DNA of 64,000 bases from Limiplasma sp048370855 (GCA_048370855.1 DBGEOK010000105.1:38986-102985), one strand, 5' to 3'; shown: positions 16,867-26,010, counted from the first letter of the stretch. Numbers and translations: made by a program. The notes: generated by a model from the sequence alone, not told the origin.

Positions 16867-17895
16867 CTAAAACGACCGCCTCCCAAAACCGCACGCCGGA
16901 TAGGCGCAGGATTCGCACCCGAGGCACAGCCCCCCGCACCCAAGCCGCGCGATATCCTCCCTGCCGACGCGCACGCCCGACGCGAGGTAGGGAAGCAACA
17001 GGTCAAACACCGTAGCCTTCGCGTACATGACGCAGCCCGGCAGCCCGAGGATGGGCGTACCGTCCGCGAAGTATCCAAGCATGAGCATGGCCCCCGGCAG
17101 CACCGGAGCGCCGTAGGTCACGATCTCCGCGCCGCTTTGACGGATGGCCGCCGGCGTGCGATCGTCCGGGTCTACGCTCATGCCGCCGGTTAACAGGATC
17201 AGCCCGGGCCCGCGCGCCCGCATCTGCGCGATAGCGGCTGCGATATGCTCCACCGCGTCGTCCGTCACGCGCCGATCGGTCGTTTCTATGCCAAAAGCCG
17301 CCAGCTTTTCCACCACGACAGGGGTGAACCGATCCTGGATGCGGCCATGAAAAACCTCGTTGCCCGTGGTAATCACCCCGGCCTTCAGGGGGCGGAAGGG
17401 CGTAAGCGACAGGAGAGGCGCGCCGCCGGAGAGACGCTCCGCTTCCTTTAAGCGGTCTTCCTGAATCACCAGGGGAATCACGCGCGTGCCGCAGAGCTTG
17501 TCCCCCGGGCGGACGGCTACGCCGGTATGGCGAGTGGCGATCATGACGTCTTCCAGGAGGTTGATGGACAGAAGGCGCTTTGTATCGACCAGAAAGAGGC
17601 CGGCGCACTCCGCAAACAGCTCCAGCTTGCCCTCGCTGACCGGTCCGCGGCGCATGTGCGGCCCCTCGCACAGCGCGGCCAGCCGGTCCGCCGCGTCGTT
17701 TTCGTGGAGCATCCCCGCCTCCAGCTCCCACACAAACAGCCGATCCTTGCCCATGCTCAGCAGCATGGGGACGTCTTCCTCGGTCACCACATGCCCCTTT
17801 TGAAACTGCGGGCCCTTCCACTCTCCCGGCACGATGCGGGTCAGGTCGTGGCAGAGGACGTGGCCGACCGCGTTTCGGGTATCAATGCACTTCAT
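16867..17895 (-). CDS. MoeA-like molybdopterin-binding protein of selenium/molybdenum clusters
   Basis: 342 residues. The C-terminal half is a molybdopterin-binding (MoaB/Mog-like) domain with GVITTGNEVFHGRIQDRFTP, ILLTGGMSVDPDDRTPAAIR and GTPILGLPGCVMYAKATVFD. The N-terminal half is MoeA-unlike and shorter than MoeA domains I-II. The tail is rich in cysteine (CGGLCLGCESCAYPACGFG), a pattern I recognise from proteins next to selenium-dependent hydroxylases that could bind metal. A role in molybdate insertion or a Se/S-ligated cofactor step is likely but unproven. It is first in the molybdenum operon, 60 bp from a good promoter. Confidence 0.85.
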   Translation of the reverse strand: MKCIDTRNAVGHVLCHDLTRIVPGEWKGPQFQKGHVVTEEDVPMLLSMGKDRLFVWELEAGMLHENDAADRLAALCEGPHMRRGPVSEGKLELFAECAGLFLVDTKRLLSINLLEDVMIATRHTGVAVRPGDKLCGTRVIPLVIQEDRLKEAERLSGGAPLLSLTPFRPLKAGVITTGNEVFHGRIQDRFTPVVVEKLAAFGIETTDRRVTDDAVEHIAAAIAQMRARGPGLILLTGGMSVDPDDRTPAAIRQSGAEIVTYGAPVLPGAMLMLGYFADGTPILGLPGCVMYAKATVFDLLLPYLASGVRVGREDIARLGCGGLCLGCESCAYPACGFGRRSF

Positions 17896-17954
17896 CGCTG
17901 AGAGAACCCCCGCCTTTCAAAAGAATGGTAAGCGACAGCCGCGGGATTGCTTGC

Positions 17955-17983
17955 ATCATAGCATAAATCCGAAGCCGTTTCAA
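17955..17983 (-). promoter_or_regulatory. promoter of the molybdenum operon
   Basis: Minus strand TTGAAA (17978-17983) and TATGAT (17955-17960), spacer 17 bp. Transcription would begin near 17948, leaving a leader of about 50 nt, too short for a Moco riboswitch. Between this and 18180 there is an imperfect inverted repeat GAAAGCG/CGCTTTC (18048-18070) but no T-run terminator for the xdh operon. Confidence 0.65.
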
Positions 17984-18179
17984 GCATGGCCGCCGCGGGT
18001 CGCAGGGCGGCGTCATGAAACGGCTTTGTACCTGCGCGGCGTTGAAAGCGGTTGTCGGCACAGCGCTTTCGCCTTTTGGTTATGGAACCTCTTTCAGCGC
18101 TTTCGATTGGCAAATGAAACCCGATGACGCCGCTTCGCCGCGGGACTTTGGCCGCGCCGCCCCGCGAACCCGAACCCGC

Positions 18180-18650
18180 TTATGGGTCCTTGCCGACAAT
18201 CCGCTCCAGAGCGTTGAGGATGTTTTCATACCCGGTACAGCGGCACAAATGGCCGGAAATCAGCTTGCGCAGCTCGTCACGGCTGTATTTTCTGCCGCTT
18301 TGCGCAATTTCCACAGCCGACATGATGATGCCCGGCGTACAAAAGCCGCACTGCACCGCCGCCTCGTCCACAAACGCCTGCTGGATGGGTGAAAGCTCGC
18401 CGGTGTCGGTCCGGAGCCCCTCCACGGTCAGGATATGCCTTCCCTCCGCCCACAGGCTCAGGTAAAGGCAGCTATCCACGGCCCTGCCGTCGATCAGCAC
18501 GGTGCAGGCGCCGCATTCGCCCACCTCGCAGCCCCGCTTCACGCCGGTCAATCCCAGGCGATCCCTCAGGGTATCCAGAAGGGCCTCCCCCTCCTCCACA
18601 GGCACGGTTACGGGCTTGCCGTTGACCGTCATCCGAAGCGTTTTATACAT
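18180..18650 (-). CDS. xdhC: xanthine dehydrogenase [2Fe-2S] subunit
   Basis: 156 residues, the usual length of a separate iron-sulfur subunit. The plant-ferredoxin-type cluster motif is GCEVGECGACTVLIDG. The second, all-helical cluster domain has CGFCTPGIIMSA and CRCTGYENILNAL. It passes electrons from the Mo centre to FAD in XdhB. It overlaps xdhB by 8 bp and ends the guaD-xdhABC operon. Confidence 0.93.
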   Translation of the reverse strand: MYKTLRMTVNGKPVTVPVEEGEALLDTLRDRLGLTGVKRGCEVGECGACTVLIDGRAVDSCLYLSLWAEGRHILTVEGLRTDTGELSPIQQAFVDEAAVQCGFCTPGIIMSAVEIAQSGRKYSRDELRKLISGHLCRCTGYENILNALERIVGKDP

Positions 18651-19530
18651 CGGCGTTCCCTCCCGCTTGCTCGATGGCCTGCGCCATGGCGCGCCTTAGC
18701 AGCTCCTGCGCCAAATGCAGGCGAAATTCTTTGGATGCCCGCCAGCTTGTGCGGGGCGTGATGCCTGCCACGGCGGCCCGGGCCGTCTCCTCGATGGTAC
18801 GCCTGTCCGGCGGCATATGAAGCGCCCCCCGCTCCGCTTCCTCACAACGGATTGGCGTGGGCGCGGCCACGCCATAGGCGATGCGGACGCGTTCGATCTC
18901 TTTCCTGTCCGGCGACAGCCGAACGGTCACGGCGCAGCCGAGGGTGGATATCTCCATAGCGCGCCGCTTGCCGTACTTCAGATAGCAGCCGCCCACCCCC
19001 TCATAGCACTCCCTGGCAATACGGATTTCGCAAAGCACCTCGTCATGCGCGCGCACGGTTCTTCCCGCGCCCGCATAGAACTCGCGGATGGGCACGTCCC
19101 GCGTTCCCGCGGCCCCGCGCAGGCGCAAAACCGCGTCCAGCGCCAGCAGGGAGGGCGCGCTGTCCGCGCTGGTCACGCCGTTGCAAAGGTTGCCGCCGAT
19201 CGTGGCCACGTTGCGAATCTGCGGGCTTCCCACCTCATCCGCCGCCAGGCCCAGCATGGGCGCGTGCCTTTGAACCAGCGGGTCGCCGGTGATATCGGTA
19301 AAGCAGGTCGCCGCGCCGATTACCAGCGTCCCGTCCTCCTCCATACGGACGCCCGTCAGTTCGGGCATGCCTTGAATGCTTACCAGCGGAACCCCCGCGC
19401 GCTTGCCCTCGCGGTTGTTAACCAGTACGTCCGTACCCCCGGCAATCAGCGTGGCCCGCTCGTCCTCGCAAAGGGCGCGGATCGCGTCGGGGACGTCCGA
19501 CGCCCGGTAGAACGATTGCACGTCATACAT
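18643..19530 (-). CDS. xdhB: xanthine dehydrogenase FAD-binding subunit
   Basis: 295 residues of the CO-dehydrogenase flavoprotein fold. FAD-binding motifs are AGGTDVLVNNREGKRAGVPL and IGGNLCNGVTSADSAPSLLA. Then IREFYAGAGRTVR and SWRASKEFRLHLAQELLRRA at the C-terminus. It overlaps xdhA by 8 bp and xdhC by 8 bp. The order Mo, FAD, FeS subunit is typical of XdhABC sets. Confidence 0.93.
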   Translation of the reverse strand: MYDVQSFYRASDVPDAIRALCEDERATLIAGGTDVLVNNREGKRAGVPLVSIQGMPELTGVRMEEDGTLVIGAATCFTDITGDPLVQRHAPMLGLAADEVGSPQIRNVATIGGNLCNGVTSADSAPSLLALDAVLRLRGAAGTRDVPIREFYAGAGRTVRAHDEVLCEIRIARECYEGVGGCYLKYGKRRAMEISTLGCAVTVRLSPDRKEIERVRIAYGVAAPTPIRCEEAERGALHMPPDRRTIEETARAAVAGITPRTSWRASKEFRLHLAQELLRRAMAQAIEQAGGNADV

Positions 19531-21835
19531 TCCGTGTCGCCTCCTCGATCAGCCCCGCTTGCACAAAGCGTTCATACAGCTTTTGCGGGGAAAGTGGCAG
19601 CGAATCCACCGCGACGCCGGTGGCGTGAAGCACGGCGTTGCGGATTGCGGGCGCGGGCGCGATGGCCGGCGGTTCGCCCAGCGCCTTGTTGCCGTAGGGA
19701 CCGGTCGGGTCCTGAAGCTCCACAAAGTCCGTTTCAACGTCCGGGCTGTCCATGGCGGTCGGCAGCTTATAATCCAGCAGGTTGTCGTTCAGCGGCCTGC
19801 CGTCCTTGCCAAAAAGCATCTCCTCATACAGCCCATAGCCAATGCCCATGCTGACGCCGCCATGCACCTGCGCGGCGGCAAGCCGTGGATTGATGAGCTT
19901 GCCGCTGTCATGCACGGCCAAAAAGCGAAGGATCTTGACCTTGCACATGGGGATGTCCACCTCGACCTCGGCAAAGCACGCGCCGGAGGAAATGGTGTTA
20001 TCGGTGCAATGATGGCTGTATTCCGCGCTCAGGTGGACGGCGTGTCTCAGGCTGTACTGCGCCTCCAGCGCCAGCTCGCCCAGCGGGCGAAGCGCCCCGC
20101 CCGTTTTCCTGTCGATCACGGCGTCCCCCGAGATATCCAGGGAGGCGGCCTCGAGGCCCAGAACCTCGGCGGCGTAATCCAGGATACGGGCCTTCAGCAG
20201 CTCCGCCGCCTTTTTGACCGCCATGCCGCTCACATACGTCTGCCGGGAGGCATACGCGCCGGAATCATAGGGAGAGTAGTCGGTGTCCTGGGTGGAAACG
20301 ACATGCACCATGCCCGCGCTGATACCTAGCGTCTCGGCGGCCATTTGCGAAAACACCGTATCCGCTCCCTGGCCGATTTCCGCGGCGCCCATCTGGAGCA
20401 TCACCGAGCCGTCCTGGTTGAGCGTCAGCCTCGCGCCCGCGGTTTCCAGCGAAATGGGATGCACGCCCGTCTTGTACACGAAGATCGCCATCCCTACGCC
20501 GCGCCGGATATCGCCCGACTGGTTTTGGTAGGCGCGGCGCTTTTGGTCCCACTGAAAGGCTTTGCGTCCCCGCTCAATGCACTCGCGCATGCCGTAGCTG
20601 TGGAAGGCAATGCCCGTCTGGGGGTCCCGGTAGCCCTCGCGGACGCAGTTTTTCAAGCGGTAGTCGACAGGGTCCATGCCGAGCATCAGCGCCAGGTCGT
20701 CGCTCATGCATTCGGCGGCGAAGGTGGACTGCGGGATGCCGTAGCCCCGCATCGCGCCCGCGGCGGGCATGGTGGTGTAGACCGTATAGGCGTCCGCCTC
20801 CACCACGCGCTCGTCGTGGTAAAGCTGCTTAAAGGCCGTGGCGGAGTTGGCCACGATGGAGTGCCCATGCGAGGCGTAGCCGCCCTGGTTGGAATAAGCC
20901 GTCAGCTTGCGCGCCACCAGCGTACCGTCCCGCCGGACGAGCGCGCGCACGTCAAAGGAGATGGCGTGCCGCACGCGCGTGGCGGTAAAGGTTTCCTCGC
21001 GCGTCAGCTCCAGGCGCACGCAGCGCCCGCCAACCTGCGTGGTCAGCCACGCGTTGAGCGGCTCGGTCAGCGCGTCCTGCTTGTTGCCAAAGCCGCCGCC
21101 GATATACGGCTTGATGACGCGCACCCGCCCAAGCGGAAGCGACAGCGCCTGCCCGATAATGCGGCGGATGATATGCGGAATCTGCGTGGAGCTGACGACC
21201 ACAACGCGATCGTCCTCCATATACGCGTAGGATTGGGCAAGCTCCAGATGGCAGTGCTGAACGGTTTGCGTGGCGTAGGTCCTGACCAGCTCCAGGCAGT
21301 CCGGCTCCGATGCGCGGGCTTCGTCATAGGTTCCCTCGCCCACCGCGAAGCGGCTGTGCGCAAGCACGTTGTCCGGATGCTCCGCGTGCAGCGGATGCGC
21401 CGTATGCGCCATGGCCTCCTGGGGCGACATCAGCGGCTCATATTCCTCATATGAAGCCCTTACCAGCCGCGCGGCCTTATCCGCGGCCAGCGCGGTTTCC
21501 GCGATCACGACGGCGATATTGTCCCCGTACAGGCGCACGTGATCGTCCAGCAGGCGTCTGTCGCTGACGTCCTGGTGCGCCGGCTCGACCGACCAGGGAT
21601 GGCCGGGCGTGGGAAAAAGCGTATCCGGCGCGTCAAAGCAGGTCAGCAGCTTGACGAAGCCCTCAACCTTTTCGGCCTCGCCGCCGTCGATGGAAAGCAC
21701 GCGGCCATGGGCGATCGTCGCGTGAACGATTTTTGCGTAAAGCGCGCCCGCTGGGCAGAGGTCGGCCGTGTACCTGGCCTGGCCCGTTACCTTTTGGACC
21801 GCGTCCACGCGCTGAATGCTCTCTCCGACGCTCAT
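19523..21835 (-). CDS. xdhA: xanthine dehydrogenase-type molybdopterin subunit
   Basis: 770 residues, full length for a separate molybdenum subunit. Motifs in order: VTGQARYTADLCPAGALYAK at residues 15-34, IGGGFGNKQDALTEPLNAWL, AGAMRGYGIPQSTFAAE, GAAEIGQGADTVFSQMAAET, SGAYASRQTYVSGMA, and near the end GPYGNKALGEPPAIAPAPAI, whose KALGEPP contains the catalytic glutamate. This is the xanthine/purine hydroxylase branch, not CO dehydrogenase. With selD, yqeB and yqeC nearby it probably carries a labile selenium ligand, which sequence alone cannot show. It overlaps guaD as ATGA. Confidence 0.93.
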   Translation of the reverse strand: MSVGESIQRVDAVQKVTGQARYTADLCPAGALYAKIVHATIAHGRVLSIDGGEAEKVEGFVKLLTCFDAPDTLFPTPGHPWSVEPAHQDVSDRRLLDDHVRLYGDNIAVVIAETALAADKAARLVRASYEEYEPLMSPQEAMAHTAHPLHAEHPDNVLAHSRFAVGEGTYDEARASEPDCLELVRTYATQTVQHCHLELAQSYAYMEDDRVVVVSSTQIPHIIRRIIGQALSLPLGRVRVIKPYIGGGFGNKQDALTEPLNAWLTTQVGGRCVRLELTREETFTATRVRHAISFDVRALVRRDGTLVARKLTAYSNQGGYASHGHSIVANSATAFKQLYHDERVVEADAYTVYTTMPAAGAMRGYGIPQSTFAAECMSDDLALMLGMDPVDYRLKNCVREGYRDPQTGIAFHSYGMRECIERGRKAFQWDQKRRAYQNQSGDIRRGVGMAIFVYKTGVHPISLETAGARLTLNQDGSVMLQMGAAEIGQGADTVFSQMAAETLGISAGMVHVVSTQDTDYSPYDSGAYASRQTYVSGMAVKKAAELLKARILDYAAEVLGLEAASLDISGDAVIDRKTGGALRPLGELALEAQYSLRHAVHLSAEYSHHCTDNTISSGACFAEVEVDIPMCKVKILRFLAVHDSGKLINPRLAAAQVHGGVSMGIGYGLYEEMLFGKDGRPLNDNLLDYKLPTAMDSPDVETDFVELQDPTGPYGNKALGEPPAIAPAPAIRNAVLHATGVAVDSLPLSPQKLYERFVQAGLIEEATRNV

Positions 21836-23127
21836 TGGAATCCACCTCCCATAATCGATAGGCCCCCGACATATTTTTGCAGGATACGCACGTCCTTTTC
21901 CAAATACGCGGCGCGCTCGACCCGTCCGCGCACGTTCAGTTCACGGGGAGGCTTCAGCGCGCGGTCGTCCAGCACCAAGGCGTCAAACTCGAAGCCCGGC
22001 TCAAAGCTGCCGACCTTGCCAAAGAGCGCGCCGCCGCCCTTGGTCGCCATATAAAACGCCTCCGGGAGCGTGACGGGCTTTTCCGCCATGCCGGTAAAGC
22101 GCGCGCGCAGCTTGGAAAACTGGATCGCGTCCGTCATGGCGCGGAAGATGGACAAATCGAAGCCGCCCGCAATATCCGTCCCCAGCCCCACGCGGATGCC
22201 CGCGTCCAGGTAGCGCCGCACAGGCGCGACGCCGGAGCATAAATTTGCGTTGGAGGACGGACAGTGCGCGACCAGCACGCCCCCGGCCGCGAGCATCGCA
22301 AACTCAACCTCGGCAGGATGGACGCAGTGCGCCATCACCGTGGGCGCGTCCGAACCAAGCAGTCCGTGGCGCGCGTAGACGTCCGCGTAACAGCTCGCCG
22401 AAGGGCACAGCTCGCGCACCCATTCCACCTCGCTCGGGTTTTCGGACAAATGGCTCTGCACGGGCAGGCCGCGCCTCCGCCGAAGCGCGCCGAGGGCGTC
22501 CAGCAGCTCGTCCGAGCAGGCGGGCACAAAGCGCGGCGTCAGGATGGGCCTTGTCCTTTCAAATGCCAAAAGGGCTTCCTCCACCCATTTCTCCGTTTGC
22601 AGCAGCGCCTCGTGAGGCTCCGAGTCCAGCAGCCCGTCCGGCGCGTTGCGATCCATGCTGACCTTGCCCACGAGGCAGCGAAGGCCCGTTTTTTCCAGCA
22701 GGGACATTAAGGCGAGCGTAGCCGGCACATGCGTCGTGGCAAAAACCGCCGCGCGGGTGGTCGCGCTTGTACGAAGCGCCTCGGCAAACTGGCCGTATGC
22801 CGCATTTGCATACGCTAGATCGCCGTAGCGAAGCTCCTCGGGAAAAGCCTGCGCGTTCAGCCACTCGATCAGCTCCAGGTCCATCCCCAAGCCGCGGAAG
22901 GCGTACTGCGGCGCGTGTACGTGCGTATCGCACAGGCCGGGGATAATCAGGCAATCCTCAAAGCGGCGCACGGGAAGCGCCGAATACCTTTCCGGCAGTA
23001 CGGCAAACACGCCCGCCACCCGTCCGTTTTCGCAGACCAGATAACCGTTTTCGGTAATGGAAAACGCGTCTTTGGAAGGCGTGTGGACAATATGCCCGGA
23101 TAGAACAAAGTTCCGATCTCCGGCCAT
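21832..23127 (-). CDS. guaD: guanine deaminase
   Basis: 431 residues, an amidohydrolase turning guanine into xanthine, the substrate of the enzyme encoded next. Metal-binding motifs: PGLCDTHVHAPQYAFRGLG (HxH), PVQSHLSENPSEVEWVRE, VMAHCVHPAEVE and GTDIAGGFDLS (Asp). Guanine deaminase residues CPSSNANL are present. The start at 23127 (MAGDRNFVLSG) follows GGGGGTGTGCCA; the longer frame to 23181 reaches into the promoter. It is first gene of the guaD-xdhA-xdhB-xdhC operon. Confidence 0.9.
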   Translation of the reverse strand: MAGDRNFVLSGHIVHTPSKDAFSITENGYLVCENGRVAGVFAVLPERYSALPVRRFEDCLIIPGLCDTHVHAPQYAFRGLGMDLELIEWLNAQAFPEELRYGDLAYANAAYGQFAEALRTSATTRAAVFATTHVPATLALMSLLEKTGLRCLVGKVSMDRNAPDGLLDSEPHEALLQTEKWVEEALLAFERTRPILTPRFVPACSDELLDALGALRRRRGLPVQSHLSENPSEVEWVRELCPSASCYADVYARHGLLGSDAPTVMAHCVHPAEVEFAMLAAGGVLVAHCPSSNANLCSGVAPVRRYLDAGIRVGLGTDIAGGFDLSIFRAMTDAIQFSKLRARFTGMAEKPVTLPEAFYMATKGGGALFGKVGSFEPGFEFDALVLDDRALKPPRELNVRGRVERAAYLEKDVRILQKYVGGLSIMGGGFQ

Positions 23128-23186
23128 TGGCACACCCCCTATTCTGCTTGCATCGTTGAGCGAAAAGACAAATCCATCCATATCCT

Positions 23187-23215
23187 ATTATAAAGCAACA
23201 CGCGAAAGATGTCAA
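23187..23215 (-). promoter_or_regulatory. promoter of the guaD-xdhABC operon
   Basis: Minus strand TTGACA (23210-23215) and TATAAT (23187-23192), both perfect, spacer 17 bp. The leader to guaD is about 50 nt and shows no purine riboswitch fold. Confidence 0.85.
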
Positions 23216-23280
23216 AGAATGAAAAGCGGCTAGTTCAAACGCCTCGGCGGAGGCGGGGCCGCAGCGCTAACATCGAAAAA

Positions 23281-23337
23281 CCCAAGGGGGCTTCCCTCCG
23301 CGCCCCCGGCAAGGGCTTGGGAGGCCGCGTTTCCCAA
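23281..23337 (-). repeat. palindromic intergenic repeat, diverged copy 1
   Basis: Shares layout with the copies at 25132 and 38923. A hairpin TTGGGAAACGCGGCCTCCCAA (minus strand, 23317-23337) is followed by a second CG-rich inverted element ending CCCTTGGG and a T-run. It is more diverged than the others. The rest of the gap from 23216 to 23538 shows no gene. Confidence 0.45.
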
Positions 23338-23538
23338 TGTTCCTTCTCGCTGGGGCCCCTTTTATTTGCCGCGCGGCATACCCGTCAAGGCCCGTGGGCC
23401 GCGACAGGTTTTTGCCATCGCCCGCCCTATTCCCCACATGGCGGCAAGGGCGCGCTGCCGCAAAAGCATTTTGGCGGGTCATGCTCGGACGGCATGCTTG
23501 GCAGAAAATCACATCGCCAAGATTGATACGTTCTTCGG

Positions 23539-24903
23539 CTAATCCTCCAACCGCATCATTTCCGCAACCTTATCCAGCTTTTGCAGCATTTGCTCCGCGG
23601 TTATCCTTTGGTGACCAAACTGATTGTACAGGCTTTGCAGCGTGTCAAACCCTTTCGCCGATTTCTTGAATACATCGGGCGGGGGGAAATAGAGCAGGTC
23701 TACCGAGCTTTGGTAGTCACGCAGCCGGTCGGGCGTCACAAGCCACTTGTTTGCCTCTGTGCGTTCGACTGCGCCGGTATACTTTTGCAGGTCGCGTTCC
23801 AAGGTTTCCCTCGTGTCCGGGTCGATCCCTTCTTCCTCAAGCCGGAACGCCGTATAATCCTTTTTCAGTGTCCAGTAGGCAAGGTCGGTTTCGTAGTCTG
23901 GGGAGATGCGGGGCTGCGCATCCTGAAAGATAAAAAGATCATCGCTGGATTCAAGACCGTCTGGCACGGTCGCGGCCTTTTCAAGCAGCTCGACACATTT
24001 CGCCGCGTTGGCGGAATCCGCGTTAACAGCCCACATAGAGACAACCGATCTCATCAGCTTCGGCTGGCCGTCATTCAGGCGCATGAAAACGATGGATGAA
24101 CGGTCAGGCCACGTGCCGCCATACCCCACTTCAAACAGCGTGGCGGTAGCGGTACAGCTTCGGGACTCAAGCTGGTAAATCCGTGCTCCGATTGCGGCGC
24201 ACCGATCCAGCAGCTCAACCGTTTCGGGCTGGCTGAAGGCCGGTTGTTCCCCCGCGAATTGCTTCTGCATGGTCGCTTCGTTCACCAGCAGCTCCGCAAG
24301 CCACGCGGTGTAGGACGCCGAGGAAAAAATCTCCTCGTCCCAGCCGCCCAGGACGGCGATGTCCGGCTCCGGTTCCGCCTCGATGCGGTCGCACCACGCG
24401 GACAGGAAATCCAGAAATTCAGGGAAGGATTGTGGGACTTCATCAAGGGTGTACCCGGCGTTCAGCCATGTATCCTTGCAGATCTGATAATAGTTATTAA
24501 AGATAATCCCGGTGGGGATGGCATAAAGATGCCCGTCATACATCGCCTGGGCCGCGATGCTTGGATGCATGCGCCGGACGGCCGCGGTCAGCGTGTCGCT
24601 TCCAGACAGGTCGAGGCAATAGCCCTTCGCCATCAAGGTGCGCCAATCCGCCTCATCCGTGCCCTGTGTGAATAGATCGCATGAAAACTCCCGCGTAAGC
24701 AGCGCCGCCACAAAGGCGGAGGCGGGGTAGTAATTGTTATCGGACCAGGACAGGGACGTATCGGGGTTTTCCGCGAGGAATTGACGCAGTCCCTCATTGG
24801 TTTCTGAGAACGTGCCGCGATAGGTAACAAGCGTTTCAGCCGAAGCGCCGACGAATGACGTTACGATGGCAAATGAAAGCAGATACGCCGTTAGCTTTTT
24901 CAT
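23539..24903 (-). CDS. extracellular solute-binding protein, orphan
   Basis: 454 residues. The signal peptide MKKLTAYLLSFAIVTSFVGA ends SAE, without a lipobox cysteine. The body has the layout of family 1 solute-binding proteins (DLFTQGTDEADWRTLMAKGY, YAIPTGIIFNNYYQICKDTW, FPEFLDFLSAWCDR), with the hinge region near residue 130. No ABC permease or ATPase lies beside it, so its partner is elsewhere or absent. The ligand is unknown. The start at 24903 follows AAGGAGCGGACA. Confidence 0.8.
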   Translation of the reverse strand: MKKLTAYLLSFAIVTSFVGASAETLVTYRGTFSETNEGLRQFLAENPDTSLSWSDNNYYPASAFVAALLTREFSCDLFTQGTDEADWRTLMAKGYCLDLSGSDTLTAAVRRMHPSIAAQAMYDGHLYAIPTGIIFNNYYQICKDTWLNAGYTLDEVPQSFPEFLDFLSAWCDRIEAEPEPDIAVLGGWDEEIFSSASYTAWLAELLVNEATMQKQFAGEQPAFSQPETVELLDRCAAIGARIYQLESRSCTATATLFEVGYGGTWPDRSSIVFMRLNDGQPKLMRSVVSMWAVNADSANAAKCVELLEKAATVPDGLESSDDLFIFQDAQPRISPDYETDLAYWTLKKDYTAFRLEEEGIDPDTRETLERDLQKYTGAVERTEANKWLVTPDRLRDYQSSVDLLYFPPPDVFKKSAKGFDTLQSLYNQFGHQRITAEQMLQKLDKVAEMMRLED

Positions 24904-25131
24904 TGTCCGCTCCTTTCTTGCAACAGGGCAACGGCGCGAAGGCCGATAGACGATCGGGGCGCCCCCCAAAAGCCCGGATAAGGGCCTTTGCGCAGGTTGA
25001 AACGCCGCGCGTTGCCCGGTGTTCTCGTTTCGCGCTTACGGATACCTTGCGCTGCGCGCATCAGTACGCCGGGGGCTGACGCTCATTTCCAGCGCCGCCG
25101 GGCTGACGCTTCCCCTCCTCCGCCTACCTGA

Positions 25132-25221
25132 CCCATCCTTGGGCCGCGAACGCGGCCCAAAAACGGGATTCCCAAGGGCGAAGCCCTTAGGCGGTGGGAT
25201 TGGGAGGCGGAGCCTCCCAAT
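25132..25221 (-). repeat. palindromic intergenic repeat, copy 2 (three tandem hairpins)
   Basis: Read on the minus strand: TTGGGAGGC-TCC-GCCTCCCAA (25200-25220), then AAGGGC-TTC-GCCCTT (25173-25188), then a T-run and TTGGGCCGCG-TT-CGCGGCCCAA (25139-25160). The first hairpin abuts the stop codon of the MreC-like frame and could end its transcript. Aligns almost base for base with 38923-39012 in opposite orientation. Confidence 0.75.
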
Positions 25222-25880
25222 CACGGTTCCACATGCGCATTCGGCAGATTCAGCAAAATCAGAACCGACTCCAGCTTTGAAAAATCAACGGCGCCTTGGA
25301 CCTGAAAGGCCGATCCGTTCTCCCCGCCTTCCAGCCTGTCGGCCACGTAACCGACCCTGACGCCGCAAGGATAGCTGTCAACCGGCAGCCCGTTTGTGAA
25401 AACCTCGTCCCCGCCGGCTACCTCCGTATTCTCGTGAAGATAAACCAGCGTGAGCCCGTCCCCATCCTGTCCGCCTACCACAAGCGTGCCCGTCTCCCTG
25501 GAGGGGAGCACGGTGACCGATATGTCTGTCCGAAGCGCGGAATTGGCGAGGCCGCAGATCAGGGCCGTTTCCTCCTTCACTTCCGTGACATACCCCGCCA
25601 GGCCGTCGGCGGTTATGACCGTCATACCGGGCTCCACCCCGTCAATCGCGCCCTTGTCAACCTGAAGCTCGTCTCCGGTCCCCGACTGCGGCGCGGCTAT
25701 CACAGCCGCTTGTAGGACCTTCGCTTCGCCCGTTATCTCCGCGGCGTCCGGCGCAAACGCGACCGTTCAGCCGGCGGGCGCGTCCCCCGCAAGCGCGACG
25801 GACGCAAGGATGCAGAGCGTCAGCACAGCGGCCCACAGCCATTTTGAATACAATCCAGCAAATCGCTTAGCGTATTTCAT
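25221..25880 (-). pseudogene. MreC-like protein interrupted by an in-frame TGA
   Basis: A continuous 219-codon frame with one internal TGA at codon 38 (25767-25769). Codons 1-37 encode a basic start and one hydrophobic signal or anchor (WLWAAVLTLCILASVALAG). Codons 55-219 match the C-terminal beta domains of MreC: LQVDKGAIDGVEPGMTVITA, DGLAGYVTEVKEETALICGL, VVGGQDGDGLTLVYLHENT and VQGAVDFSKLESVLIL. The coiled coil of normal MreC is missing and no mreB or mreD lies nearby. Either a nonsense mutation, two separately started parts (GTG at 25703), or a selenocysteine codon; no convincing SECIS hairpin follows the TGA, so a mutation is favoured. It has a strong promoter. Confidence 0.65.
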
Positions 25881-25981
25881 TCTGTTCCCCATCCTTTCAG
25901 TTCTGTTCGGTTCCCGCGTCAATTGCCTGTGCAGGCCCTTATACAAATGCTCGAGTCCAACCAATCATTTCCTTATCTTAT

Positions 25982-26010
25982 TATTATCGTCAATCATTTC
26001 TTTTTGTCAA
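25982..26010 (-). promoter_or_regulatory. promoter of the MreC-like gene
   Basis: Minus strand TTGACA (26005-26010) and ATAATA (25982-25987) with 17-bp spacing, in an AT-rich stretch unlike its surroundings. The leader is about 95 nt. Confidence 0.65.

Noticed and set aside
17896..17960. Molybdenum cofactor riboswitch ahead of the molybdenum operon
   Set aside because: The promoter leaves a leader of about 50 nt, too short for that structure.
19559..21454. Long plus-strand frames opposite xdhA (256 and 369 codons)
   Set aside because: xdhA is unmistakable; the antisense products are His/Arg/Gln-rich and match nothing.
23128..23186. Purine riboswitch ahead of guaD-xdh
   Set aside because: The leader is about 50 nt with no three-way junction pattern.
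25720..25769. SECIS element after the MreC-like TGA
   Set aside because: Only a 4-bp GCGU/ACGC stem with a large loop could be drawn; far weaker than accepted bacterial SECIS hairpins.
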